Shown in pieces: positions 35,981 to 45,100 of a stretch of 64,000 bases of DNA. The DNA is from JANSWY01 sp965243755 (GTDB taxonomy: Bacteria > Bacteroidota > Bacteroidia > Cytophagales > Cyclobacteriaceae), in assembly GCA_965243755.1 (NCBI GenBank), contig CBDEVW010000001.1, positions 417,212 through 481,211 of the forward strand, given 5' to 3'. Positions within the stretch are counted from its first letter, which is position 1. Each line of letters opens with the position of its first letter. A program made the translations under genes and the position numbers. A model generated the notes under the pieces. That model ran no database searches. It was not told where the DNA came from and was given only the letters and a program-made list of their open reading frames with translations.

Positions 35981-37420
35981 CTAAATCTTCACACAGACAT
36001 TCTGAGCCTCTGAGAAGAACCTCAGTGCTTCTTCTCCTCCTTCTCGTCCTACTCCAGAGTTTTTCATTCCTCCAAAAGGGGTTCGCAGATCCCGGAGTAG
36101 CCAGGTGTTTACCCAAATAATGCCTGCCTGTAAACGATGTGCAATGGTGTGCGCCTGCTTTACATTAGAAGTCCAGATTGTAGCAGCCAGGCCGTAGGTG
36201 GTATCATTGGCCATATTGATCGCTTCATCTACCGTTTCAAATGGCATGAGCGTCACAACAGGTCCGAATATTTCTTCCTGATTGGTTCTGCAGCTGTTTG
36301 GCAATCCAGTAATCACTGTTGGTTCAAAATAATATCCATCCTTATATTCATCTTCCAGGTACTTTCTTTTTCCACCAGTCAGGATAGTTCCTCCCTCTTC
36401 CTGAGCCAGTTTTACATACCCTGCTACTTTGTTCAGATGTGCCTCAGAAACCAGGGCTCCCAAATTAGTATTTTCATCTCCTGGATTGGAAACTTTTAAC
36501 CTTGCTACTTCTTTCACGAATGCCTCCTGAAAGCGATCAAATATTTTTTCATCTACAAATACTCTTGAAGCGCATAGGCATATTTCTCCCTGGTTAGAAA
36601 AAGTAGCCCTTACCATCTCCTTTACGGTGGTCTCAAACTCGCAATCTGCTAATACAATTGCAGGATTTTTACCGCCTAGCTCCAAAGAATATTTCTTAAA
36701 CATTGGCGCAGCAATAGAAGCGATTGCTTTTCCGGTTTGCGTTCCACCGGTAAATGAAATGGCTTTGATCTGCTCATGCTTTACCATTTCTTCACCAATC
36801 TCATACCCATAGCCATGAAGGATATTTAAAACCCCTGCCGGTAAACCAGCCTCTACACACAACTCAGACAACAGGTATGCGGTCATAGGTGTGATCTCAG
36901 ATGGCTTGGCGATCACGCAATTTCCCATAGCAAGCGCAGGAGCAATTTTCCAGGTAAAAAGGTACAATGGCAGGTTCCATGGTGAAATGCAACCCACGGT
37001 CCCTAGGGGCACCCGTCGTGTATAATTTACGGCCACCTCCTCCATTACATGAGCCTGAGTGGAGAAATTCACAATCGCATTGGCAAAAAACCTGAAATTG
37101 GCTGCCGCTCTGGGAATATCCACTTTCCTGGCAAGCCACACTGGTTTCCCATTGTCCCTGGATTCAGCAAGCACCAGTCGCTCCATGTTTTGTTCGATCA
37201 GGTCACTTATTTTAAGCAACATTCTGGACCGATATTCTATCGAAGCAGTTGACCAGTTGTGGAAAGCTTTTTCTGCTCCCTCAATGGCAAGGCTGAGGTC
37301 CTTTTGATTGCTTCTGGGGATCTGGCTGTAGACAATGCCCCTGGAGGGATCGATGTTATCTATATAAGCCCCATCAACAGGAGCCAATAACTCACCATTA
37401 ATGTAATTCCTGATTTGCAT
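35981..37420 (-). CDS. Aldehyde dehydrogenase, probable 2-aminomuconic 6-semialdehyde dehydrogenase
   Basis: The 479-residue protein is a complete NAD-dependent aldehyde dehydrogenase with WNLPLYLFTWKIAPAL at the cofactor site, the general base Glu in LELGGKNPAI and the nucleophile Cys in NQGEICLCASRV. Its position beside the 3-hydroxyanthranilate dioxygenase cluster points to the oxidation of 2-aminomuconate semialdehyde, the product after ring opening, to 2-aminomuconate. The assignment rests mainly on context; a hydroxymuconic or betaine-type substrate is not excluded by sequence. It is 9 bp downstream of an SDR gene and divergent from the kyn genes. Confidence 0.85.
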   Translation of the reverse strand: MQIRNYINGELLAPVDGAYIDNIDPSRGIVYSQIPRSNQKDLSLAIEGAEKAFHNWSTASIEYRSRMLLKISDLIEQNMERLVLAESRDNGKPVWLARKVDIPRAAANFRFFANAIVNFSTQAHVMEEVAVNYTRRVPLGTVGCISPWNLPLYLFTWKIAPALAMGNCVIAKPSEITPMTAYLLSELCVEAGLPAGVLNILHGYGYEIGEEMVKHEQIKAISFTGGTQTGKAIASIAAPMFKKYSLELGGKNPAIVLADCEFETTVKEMVRATFSNQGEICLCASRVFVDEKIFDRFQEAFVKEVARLKVSNPGDENTNLGALVSEAHLNKVAGYVKLAQEEGGTILTGGKRKYLEDEYKDGYYFEPTVITGLPNSCRTNQEEIFGPVVTLMPFETVDEAINMANDTTYGLAATIWTSNVKQAHTIAHRLQAGIIWVNTWLLRDLRTPFGGMKNSGVGREGGEEALRFFSEAQNVCVKI

Positions 37421-37429
37421 GTTGTTTAT

Positions 37430-38218
37430 TTATAATGATCCGGTTCTTCCACCATCAACCGGAATGCTGGTACCATTGACGTAGGAGGCCGCAGGTGAGC
37501 ATAGAAATGCCACTACAGCCGCCACTTCCTCAGGAGCGGCAAACCTGTTGGCAGGTGTTTCCTTTTTCATATCAGCAACTATCGTTTCCTCATCCAATCC
37601 GGTTTTAGAAACTTTCTTGTCTATAATCTGCTGCAACCGATCGGTGTTAGTAAATCCCGGTAGTACATTATTCACTGTGATGCCATCACCTCCCAATTCA
37701 AATGACAAAGTCTTGGACCAATTGCCCATGGCACCCCTTACTGTATTGGATACCCCAAGTCCCGGAATCGGTATTTTCACAGAGGTGGAGATGATATTTA
37801 CAATGCGCCCCTCTCCACATTCTTTCATGAAGGGCACCACCTGCTGCACCAGTAAATGACTTACTTTCAGGTGCATGGTCAGGGCAGCATCAAAATCGGA
37901 TAGTGCTGCATGTAACAGTTCCCCTCCAGGAGGGCCTCCGGCATTATTTACCAGGATATGGAATCCCCCATTCAACCCAATAAAATTCCTTACTTTATCG
38001 GCAACATACTCAGGATTGGTAAAATCTGCCGCAATATACTGATGTTGCTGGCCTGCAAAATTGTCCAGTTCCAGCACAGTTTGCTGCAGAGCAGATTCAT
38101 TTCTGGCCAACAAAACCACTTCGGCTCCCATTTCAGCGAGTTCCATGGCCGTTGATCTCCCGATACCTTGTGTGCTACCACAAACCAACGCGCGCTTTCC
38201 TTTAAGATTCAGGTTCAT
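37430..38218 (-). CDS. SDR-family protein with altered catalytic tetrad
   Basis: The 262-residue protein has the Rossmann fold of short-chain dehydrogenases: the dinucleotide loop VCGSTQGIGRS, the NNAGGPPGG segment, a serine in NIISTS and PVDGGRTGSL at the C-terminus. The usual Tyr-x-x-x-Lys is absent; at that place the sequence reads SNTVRGAM, so Tyr becomes Ser and Lys becomes Arg. Some SDR subfamilies share this S-N-x-x-R form, and their chemistry is unclear. It may bind NAD(P) and perform another step, or act as a non-redox enzyme. It lies 9 bp upstream of the aldehyde dehydrogenase gene in the kynurenine cluster. Confidence 0.85.
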   Translation of the reverse strand: MNLNLKGKRALVCGSTQGIGRSTAMELAEMGAEVVLLARNESALQQTVLELDNFAGQQHQYIAADFTNPEYVADKVRNFIGLNGGFHILVNNAGGPPGGELLHAALSDFDAALTMHLKVSHLLVQQVVPFMKECGEGRIVNIISTSVKIPIPGLGVSNTVRGAMGNWSKTLSFELGGDGITVNNVLPGFTNTDRLQQIIDKKVSKTGLDEETIVADMKKETPANRFAAPEEVAAVVAFLCSPAASYVNGTSIPVDGGRTGSL

Positions 38219-38337
38219 TAAATTGTGTTTATTATTGCGACTAATTTAGATATTTGTATTTAGAAGTTGGTTGATCATTTGCAGGAAATTAAGTTTTCCT
38301 CATTAATTGACTTCAAAGCAAACAAACCCAAATCAAG

Positions 38338-38865
38338 ATGAGTGTAAGAAGACCATTTAACCTGAAAAACTGGATCGAAGAAAACCGGGACCTGCTAAAA
38401 CCTCCCGTAGGCAACAAAAACCTGTATACGGATGCAGGGGACTACATCGTCATGATAGTGGGCGGTCCCAACGCCAGGAAGGATTATCACTATAATGAAA
38501 CGGAGGAGCTCTTTTACCAATTGGAAGGAGACATTACCGTGAGAATACAGGAGGATGGAAAGCCTGTAGACATTGAAATCAAAGAAGGTGATATGTTTCT
38601 TCTACCCGCTCGAATTCCACACTCTCCCATCAGACCTGCCAACACCGTTGGGTTAGTGGTTGAGCGAAAAAGAAACGCTGATCTTCAGGATGGATTGATG
38701 TGGTTCTGCGACAACTGCAACAACAAACTTCATGATACTTATTTTCATCTTACCAACGTAGAAAAAGATTTCCAGCCGAGGTTCAAAACGTTTTATACCT
38801 CAGAAGAATCACGAACCTGCAGCAATTGCGGTCATGTAATGGAAGTGGACGAAAGATTTGTATAG
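38338..38865 (+). CDS. nbaC: 3-hydroxyanthranilate 3,4-dioxygenase
   Basis: The 175-residue cupin protein opens the ring of 3-hydroxyanthranilate to 2-amino-3-carboxymuconate semialdehyde using Fe(II) and oxygen. The iron ligands are visible as His51, Glu57 and His95 in DYHYNETEELFY and RIPHSPIRP. The C-terminal half has two C-x-x-C pairs (CDNCNN, Cys124/127; CSNCGH, Cys161/164), a rubredoxin-like second iron site characteristic of bacterial and fungal enzymes. It is first in a plus-strand string: 6 bp separate it from kynU. A promoter must lie in the 119 bp divergent gap. Confidence 0.95.
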   Translation: MSVRRPFNLKNWIEENRDLLKPPVGNKNLYTDAGDYIVMIVGGPNARKDYHYNETEELFYQLEGDITVRIQEDGKPVDIEIKEGDMFLLPARIPHSPIRPANTVGLVVERKRNADLQDGLMWFCDNCNNKLHDTYFHLTNVEKDFQPRFKTFYTSEESRTCSNCGHVMEVDERFV

Positions 38866-38871
38866 CGGTAA

Positions 38872-40137
38872 ATGAATTTTGAAAATACTTTAACTTTCGC
38901 TCAGGAGCTTGATCGAAAGGATCCATTGGCTCATTTCAGAAGTCGGTTCCATATTCCACAGCATAATGGAAAAGATACGATCTATTTCTGCGGGAACTCG
39001 TTGGGACTTCAGCCCAAATCAGCCAAAGCACATATTGAAAGAGATCTTAAAAACTGGGAAACCCTTGGCGTGGAAGGACACTTTACTGGTGAATACCAGT
39101 GGGTTGATTATCACAAACGGTTCAGGCAACCACTTGCCAATCTGGTAGGCGCAAAAACCAGTGAAGTTGTTGCCATGAACAACCTTACAGTCAACCTGCA
39201 TCTTGCCATGGTGTCGTTTTATCGGCCTACCAAAGAGAAATTCAAAATTATTTGTGAAGGTCACGCCTTTCCTTCAGACCAATACGCGTTTGAGTCACAA
39301 GTGAAATTTCATGGATTCAATCCGGAGGAGGCCATCATCGAACTCGTTCCCAGACCAGGCGAGGATACTTTAAGAACAGCAGACATTCTTGAAACAATTG
39401 AAAAAAATGCTCCTGAAACTGCATTGGTCTTGATTGGTGGTGTTCAATACTACACAGGTCAGTTTTTTGATCTTAAGGCCATCGCTTCAAAGGCCCAGGA
39501 GCTGAACATCACATTTGGGGTAGATCTGGCACACGCTGTTGGTAATCTCCCACTTCATTTACACGACTGGGGAGTTGATTTCGGAGTTTGGTGCAGCTAT
39601 AAATACCTCAATTCCGGTCCTGGAGGAGTTTCTGGCATGTATGTTCACGAGAGACATCACCAGAATAAAGACTTGCCAAGATTTGCAGGATGGTGGGGGC
39701 ACGATGAGAAAGAGCGATTTCAAATGAAAAAAGGGTTTATACCGATTCCCTCCGCAGATGCATGGCAATTAAGTAACTGTCCGGTCTTTAACATGTCAGC
39801 CCATTATGCCTCACTTGAGATCTTTGAGGAGGCTGGCATCAGTAACCTACGAAAAAAGAGTCTCCAATTGTCGGGCTTTTTATTATTCCTGCTTCAGGGC
39901 CTTGATTTTATTAAAGTGATTACGCCAATGGCTGCTGAAGAAAGAGGCTGCCAGGTATCTATGTATGTGGCCGAACATGGCAAAAAGATATTTGACTACC
40001 TGCATAAAAATGGTGTGATAGCAGACTGGCGGGAACCTAATGTGATTAGAATTGCTCCGGTACCATTGTACAATACCTTTGAAGAAGTCTTTAATTTTTA
40101 TAAAATCCTGAAGGAAGCAAAAGCGATTATCTCATGA
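38872..40137 (+). CDS. kynU: Kynureninase
   Basis: The 421-residue protein is a PLP-dependent kynureninase, which cleaves (3-hydroxy)kynurenine to (3-hydroxy)anthranilate and alanine. The Schiff-base Lys244 lies in WCSYKYLNSGPGG, the cofactor-binding Asp218 in FGVDLAHAVGN, and the N-terminal FCGNSLGLQPK and NNLTVNLHLAM are family signatures. It follows the 3-hydroxyanthranilate dioxygenase gene by 6 bp and its stop overlaps kmo by 4 bp (ATGA), so it is surely part of this operon. The order on the plus strand is the reverse of the reaction order. Confidence 0.96.
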   Translation: MNFENTLTFAQELDRKDPLAHFRSRFHIPQHNGKDTIYFCGNSLGLQPKSAKAHIERDLKNWETLGVEGHFTGEYQWVDYHKRFRQPLANLVGAKTSEVVAMNNLTVNLHLAMVSFYRPTKEKFKIICEGHAFPSDQYAFESQVKFHGFNPEEAIIELVPRPGEDTLRTADILETIEKNAPETALVLIGGVQYYTGQFFDLKAIASKAQELNITFGVDLAHAVGNLPLHLHDWGVDFGVWCSYKYLNSGPGGVSGMYVHERHHQNKDLPRFAGWWGHDEKERFQMKKGFIPIPSADAWQLSNCPVFNMSAHYASLEIFEEAGISNLRKKSLQLSGFLLFLLQGLDFIKVITPMAAEERGCQVSMYVAEHGKKIFDYLHKNGVIADWREPNVIRIAPVPLYNTFEEVFNFYKILKEAKAIIS

Positions 40138-41492
40138 GTGATACCCCCAACCAACATATCGTCATACTAGGAGCTGGATTAGTTGGCTCACTGCTGTCCA
40201 TTTACTTAGCAAAGGAAGGATATCTGGTCAAGGTCTATGAAAAACGGTCCGATCCTCGAAAGAAGGACCTTTATTCCGGCAGATCAATCAACCTCGCATT
40301 AAGTGACAGGGGCATCAAAGCCCTGAAAGGCGCAGGCGTATTTGACAGTATTGCCTCGGATCTGATTCCCATGCACGGTCGCATTATTCATGATCAGGAG
40401 GGTAACACCAATTTGCAGCCCTATGGTAAAGAAGGTCAGCACATCAACTCAGTTTCCAGGAATGATCTTAACAGTATGCTGGTGGAGGAGGCTGAAAAGC
40501 TCAACGTACATTTTATGTTTGAGCATCAGTGCGAAAAAGTAGACACTGAGGCCAGTGAAGTCACACTAAAGGACCCCAATGGGGTATTATTTGTAGAACC
40601 GGCGGATCTCATTATTGGTGCAGACGGAGCATTTTCAGCAGTAAGGGGAGCACTTCAGTTCAAGCAGGGTTTCAACTACAGCCAGATGTACCTGGAGCAC
40701 GGGTATAAAGAATTCCTCATTCCTCCGCTCAATGGTGATTTCGCTATTGACCCGAATGGTTTACATATCTGGCCCAGAAAATCCTTCATGTTCATCGCTC
40801 TGCCAAATCCTGATAAAAGCTTTACCTGCACTTTGTTTTTCCCGCTGAAGGGAGAGGTCAGTTTTAAAGCCATTGAAACTGATAAGGACATCACGGAATT
40901 TTTCGAGACCTACTTCAAAGACCTGATCCCGTTAGCTCCCGATTTGGTGCAACAGTACAATACCAATCCTACCTCGACCCTGGTGACGATCAAATGTTCT
41001 CCCTGGGCGTACAATTCTACTTTATTAATTGGTGATGCTTCTCATGCGATTGTTCCTTTTTATGGACAGGGGATGAATGCGGGATTTGAAGATTGCACCG
41101 TTTTGATGCAATATCTCCGTAAACATCAGTTTGATTTCGTTCCCGCCATTCACGATTTCCAGGAAGTGAGAATAAAAGATGCCAATGCCATCTCTGACCT
41201 TGCACTCAAGAATTTCATTGAAATGAGGGACAAGGTAGCCGATGAGAAATTTGTGAAGAGAAAAAAAACAGAAGCATTAATTCACGAGCAATATCCAGAA
41301 ATCTGGACCCCACAATATTCAATGGTCACCTTTAGTGAAATGTCATATTCCAAAGCCTATGAACTTGGGCTAATACAGGATGAGGTAATGGAAGAAAATC
41401 TTGACAGGTGGTTGAATCGTGAGCCCGATCAGAATGACGTCCGTTACCTGGCTGAACAATTTAAATTAAAACTCCAGCGCCAAACGGTCTGA
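40134..41492 (+). CDS. kmo: Kynurenine 3-monooxygenase
   Basis: The 452-residue flavoprotein hydroxylates kynurenine to 3-hydroxykynurenine with NADPH and oxygen. FAD motifs are present: VILGAGLVGSLLS at the N-terminus, the IIGADGAFSAVR segment and LIGDASHAIVPFYGQGMNAG. The C-terminal hydrophobic anchor of the animal enzyme is missing, as expected for a bacterial form. It is the last gene of the plus-strand operon and its final 27 bases overlap the convergent small gene. Confidence 0.95.
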   Translation: MSDTPNQHIVILGAGLVGSLLSIYLAKEGYLVKVYEKRSDPRKKDLYSGRSINLALSDRGIKALKGAGVFDSIASDLIPMHGRIIHDQEGNTNLQPYGKEGQHINSVSRNDLNSMLVEEAEKLNVHFMFEHQCEKVDTEASEVTLKDPNGVLFVEPADLIIGADGAFSAVRGALQFKQGFNYSQMYLEHGYKEFLIPPLNGDFAIDPNGLHIWPRKSFMFIALPNPDKSFTCTLFFPLKGEVSFKAIETDKDITEFFETYFKDLIPLAPDLVQQYNTNPTSTLVTIKCSPWAYNSTLLIGDASHAIVPFYGQGMNAGFEDCTVLMQYLRKHQFDFVPAIHDFQEVRIKDANAISDLALKNFIEMRDKVADEKFVKRKKTEALIHEQYPEIWTPQYSMVTFSEMSYSKAYELGLIQDEVMEENLDRWLNREPDQNDVRYLAEQFKLKLQRQTV

Positions 41493-41936
41493 TAGCTCGT
41501 CTATCATGTTTTGCTCTTCATCTGAAATGCCGTCTGCGACATTGGCAAAGAGGTACATTGTTTCAACAATAAACTCCTTGTCGGAAGCCCGGTCTTTGAT
41601 GTAATCCTTCAATGTATTCAGGAACTTTTTGCTCCATTTGTCCATGTTATCCAGCAAATAACGGAGCTCTGTTCTAAAAATTCTGGCTATTTCCTCAGCA
41701 GGCAATGACTCATCTTCGAGACTATAAGCCTCTGCCAGACTGTCTGTGATTTTGAGTACGCCATCCCATTCTTCTTTATCCAATTTGCCGTCGCTCATGC
41801 AAACAACCATTGCTGGAAATAAATTGGCGATATAGGTGAATTGATCAAATGTGAGATGAATGTTTCTGTTTTTATGATACTCTTCGTAGAGTTGTTCGAT
41901 GGGCTGTTTCATTGCGACATCATTGGTAAAATCCAT
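41466..41936 (-). CDS. Small TerB-like helical protein, unknown function
   Basis: The 156-residue protein is mostly helical. Two stretches, FPAMVVCMSDGKLDKEEW and FANVADGISDEEQNMI, repeat the hydrophobic-hydrophobic-x-DG-x-(L/I)-(D/S)-x-EE pattern of TerB-like folds, where an acidic loop may bind metal. There is no signal peptide, so it is cytoplasmic. It has no evident link to the kynurenine genes it overlaps by 27 bp at the 3' end. Confidence 0.7.
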   Translation of the reverse strand: MDFTNDVAMKQPIEQLYEEYHKNRNIHLTFDQFTYIANLFPAMVVCMSDGKLDKEEWDGVLKITDSLAEAYSLEDESLPAEEIARIFRTELRYLLDNMDKWSKKFLNTLKDYIKDRASDKEFIVETMYLFANVADGISDEEQNMIDELSDRLALEF

Positions 41937-42092
41937 GGTTAATAAAATTAGTTAAAAGAAGTGAACAATTTGCGTTTTAGCAGTTTATTTACCTGTAACA
42001 ACGAGTGCTTGGTGTCAATAAGTTGCAATATTAAAAGAATATTTTGTCTTTTTTGTATAAATATTAACCAAAAACACACTTAAACATATGTA

Positions 42093-43562
42093 ATGAGCAA
42101 AAAGAAGGTTGCTATAATTGGTTCGGGCATTGCTGGTATTGCTGCAGCCATCAGGTTGCGATTAAAGGGTTATGTTGTCCAGGTGTTTGAGGCCAATAGC
42201 TATCCGGGAGGCAAGCTTTCAGAGATTCGATCAGATGGTTTCAGATTTGATGCCGGTCCTTCACTTTTTACCATGCCTCAGTATGTGGATGAACTTTTTG
42301 AGCTGGCAGGAGAAAACCCGCGGGATCACTTCAATTATCGTCAACTGGATACTATCTGCGAATACTTCTATGAGGACGGAACACACATTACTGCTCATTC
42401 TGATCATATGAAATTCGCCCTGGAGGTCGAACAGAAAACAGGGGAACCTGCTCAAAATGTCATTAAAGCCATTGATAAAAGTGCCTTCCTGTATGATCAC
42501 CTGGGTGAATTATTTATCAGAAGGCCCATTCATGACATCAAAACATTCCTTACCAGGGATGCCTTTAAGGCATATGCCAAAATTCACCGCCTCGATTTTT
42601 TTCGTACGATGAATGCTGCCAATCAATCACAGTTCCACACCGAAAAAGTTACTCAGCTTTTCAATCGGTATGCGACTTACAATGGTTCGAGTCCTTATAA
42701 AACCCCGGCAACTATGAATATCATCCCTCATCTGGAATTTAGTATTGGCGCCTATTTCCCTGAGGGAGGTATGATCAGCATTACCAATAGTTTGTTTGAT
42801 CTGGCCAAACGAATTGGTGTTGAATTCCACCTGGGAACAGCAATATCAAGCATCCAGGTGGAGCATGGCCAGGCAAAATCATTGATCATTAATAACGAGA
42901 CCGTTCCATTTGATCACATAGTAAGCAATATGGATATGGTCAATACGTACAAAAAGTTGTTGCCTCAGGTAAAACATCCGAAAAAGCTTCTTTCCCAACC
43001 CAAATCCAGCTCAGCATTGATATTCTACTGGGGAATATCCCATACTTTTGACCAACTGGACCTTCACAACATATTCTTTAGTGAAGATTATGAGAAGGAA
43101 TTTAAGGACATTTTTGAAGAGCAAACCATTTATCAGGATCCAACTGTTTATGTAAATATTACTTCAAAGTACAATGCAACTGATGCTCCGGAGGGTAATG
43201 AAAACTGGTTTACAATGATCAATGTTCCCAATAATACCGGGCAGGATTGGGACATGCTCATTGAATCGGCAAGAACTCACATCATTAATAAGCTGTCCCA
43301 GAATTTGCAAACAGACATTTCGCAACTGATTGTCTCAGAAAGCATTCTCGACCCACGATCAATCGAGCTAAAAACCAGTTCTTCGCAAGGAGCTCTTTAT
43401 GGTAATAGTTCCAACAACCGATACGCAGCATTTTTAAGGCATGCCAATCATTCCCGAATTAAAAATCTGTATTTCTGTGGGGGCAGTGTACACCCAGGCG
43501 GTGGCATTCCCTTGTCCCTGTCTTCCGCTAAGTTGGTGGCTGACCTTCTCCCTGAGGTTTAG
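42093..43562 (+). CDS. crtD: CrtD/CrtI-family carotenoid desaturase
   Basis: The 489-residue FAD protein belongs to the phytoene desaturase family. The dinucleotide motif is IIGSGIAGIAAAIRL, followed by EANSYPGGK and FRFDAGPSLFTMP, and the C-terminal GGSVHPGGGIPL is the family's carotenoid-binding signature. The internal RYATYNGSSPYKTPATMN is characteristic of the Bacteroidota branch annotated as 1-hydroxycarotenoid 3,4-desaturase rather than phytoene desaturase itself. No other carotenoid genes are adjacent, although dxs lies 2.3 kb away. Its 3' end overlaps the transglycosylase gene by 35 bp. Confidence 0.85.
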   Translation: MSKKKVAIIGSGIAGIAAAIRLRLKGYVVQVFEANSYPGGKLSEIRSDGFRFDAGPSLFTMPQYVDELFELAGENPRDHFNYRQLDTICEYFYEDGTHITAHSDHMKFALEVEQKTGEPAQNVIKAIDKSAFLYDHLGELFIRRPIHDIKTFLTRDAFKAYAKIHRLDFFRTMNAANQSQFHTEKVTQLFNRYATYNGSSPYKTPATMNIIPHLEFSIGAYFPEGGMISITNSLFDLAKRIGVEFHLGTAISSIQVEHGQAKSLIINNETVPFDHIVSNMDMVNTYKKLLPQVKHPKKLLSQPKSSSALIFYWGISHTFDQLDLHNIFFSEDYEKEFKDIFEEQTIYQDPTVYVNITSKYNATDAPEGNENWFTMINVPNNTGQDWDMLIESARTHIINKLSQNLQTDISQLIVSESILDPRSIELKTSSSQGALYGNSSNNRYAAFLRHANHSRIKNLYFCGGSVHPGGGIPLSLSSAKLVADLLPEV

Positions 43563-45024
43563 TAGTAGTTGTTTCATCCGGGTATAATTCCAGATAGGTT
43601 TGATAGACATCAAAAATGGTTTGCACATAATCCACTGGTTCAATCCCCCTGCAGTAGCCAAACTCCACCACAGGATCGGTGTAGTAGTAAGCGTCGGATT
43701 TCTTCTGCAGGTATTCGGCAACAACATCCCATTTCTCAGCATCAGCACCATATTTTTTTGCCAACTTATACGCATCCATCACATGACCCTGGCCGATATT
43801 GTATGAACCAAGAATGAATTTTATCCGCTCCTCCTCGTCCCAGATGATATCATCCCATAATTTGTTGAGCCAAATGATATGTTTCATTCCTCCTTTGATG
43901 CTTTGCCGGGGATCGGTAAGATGTTTTATGCCATATTGCCTCGCTGTACTTGGCATGAGTTGCATGAGTCCAACTGCTCCCGCCCATGACTTGGCTCGTG
44001 GGTCAAAATTTGATTCTTTAAATATCTGAGCAGCTAACAATCGCCAGTCCCACCCAATGACATCAGCAGCTTCTTTGATTAAACTGTCGTAAGGCGAAAT
44101 TTTATCTCCGCTGATGGAAGAAAACCCACTTCTTTTCCTCACAAGGCTGGCTTTCTGATTTCGGTAATACTTATTATACAACACATAATAATCAGCGGTT
44201 TTCTTCATTTCACTGATCCACTGATTAAGGGTATCCTGAAGCATAGGAGATGTTTTTCTTACCCCCCATGCAATCTGCTGTGGAAAGCTAATGGGTGTTT
44301 TCACATCTAAAATGGGATAGTATGTCGCATTTACCTGAGCGATATCCTCTTCCGCTACCGTATAATCAATTTCTTTCCTTGCTACCTTTCGAATCAACGA
44401 TTCGGTTTCTACATCCGGGAAATCTTCGATAATCAGAATATCCCCGCCTACCTCTTCAGAAAGGTTTTGGAGCCGATCAACATGTGAAGTACTGCTTCTT
44501 ACATAGACTTCCTTTCCTATAAGATCCACGGGGTTCCTTATCAGCGTCTTTTCGATCTCATGGAGCTTCATTGCCCGCCAGTTATCGGGCTTTCTCTGCA
44601 CCAAAACCAGCCGAACGAGGTAATGATAGTCGGTAAACCGAATGATCTCTTTTCTTTCCTTGGTAACAGTAAGGTTGTAGGCCAGGATATCGCCCCTTCC
44701 ATCATTAAGCTTCTCAAATGCCAGTTCCAGGTCAACGGTCACATCTATTCTTAATTCCAAACCATGCTTGTCGGCAAACCTTGATAGCAATTCGTAATCG
44801 TAACCCATCGGTCGGCCCTTATACACAAACATGCCCGCGGAACTGTTGTCAACAATAGCGGTAATGTATCCCCTCGCTTTGATCTCGTCAAAATCCACCT
44901 GAACAGGTGTTTGGGGCGTTGGTTCATTGGATGCCTTCTGATCTCTGCTTCCACTACCCTGTTGAGAACAGGACAAAAACAGCCAGGAAAGCATTATTAG
45001 GGCTATATGTGTGTGTATTTTCAA
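43528..45024 (-). CDS. mltF: MltF-type membrane-bound lytic transglycosylase (lipoprotein)
   Basis: The protein pairs an N-terminal SBP_bac_3-like domain (about residues 50-290; GYITAIVDNSSAGMFVY, then YDYELLSRFAD) with a C-terminal lysozyme-like SLT domain in which FKESNFDPRAKSWAGAVG (catalytic Glu) and LMQLMPSTARQYG are seen. That is the architecture of MltF, which cleaves peptidoglycan and whose first domain can bind muropeptides. I prefer a TTG at 45024, since it gives MKIHTHIALIMLSWLFLSC with a lipobox; an ATG at 45078 would add 18 residues with an acidic, unusual N-terminus. It overlaps the desaturase gene tail to tail. Confidence 0.9.
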   Translation of the reverse strand: MKIHTHIALIMLSWLFLSCSQQGSGSRDQKASNEPTPQTPVQVDFDEIKARGYITAIVDNSSAGMFVYKGRPMGYDYELLSRFADKHGLELRIDVTVDLELAFEKLNDGRGDILAYNLTVTKERKEIIRFTDYHYLVRLVLVQRKPDNWRAMKLHEIEKTLIRNPVDLIGKEVYVRSSTSHVDRLQNLSEEVGGDILIIEDFPDVETESLIRKVARKEIDYTVAEEDIAQVNATYYPILDVKTPISFPQQIAWGVRKTSPMLQDTLNQWISEMKKTADYYVLYNKYYRNQKASLVRKRSGFSSISGDKISPYDSLIKEAADVIGWDWRLLAAQIFKESNFDPRAKSWAGAVGLMQLMPSTARQYGIKHLTDPRQSIKGGMKHIIWLNKLWDDIIWDEEERIKFILGSYNIGQGHVMDAYKLAKKYGADAEKWDVVAEYLQKKSDAYYYTDPVVEFGYCRGIEPVDYVQTIFDVYQTYLELYPDETTTTKPQGEGQPPT

Positions 45025-45100
45025 ATAGTCTGATAATGATCCATCTATCAAAATGCAGTAAAAAACACGAAATGTCAAGTGAATCGATCTGAATGAGTAA

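Noticed and set aside
45025..45078. ATG start at 45078 for the MltF-type protein
   Set aside because: It would give an acidic, long N-region before the lipobox; the TTG at 45024 gives a normal one. The ATG cannot be fully excluded.
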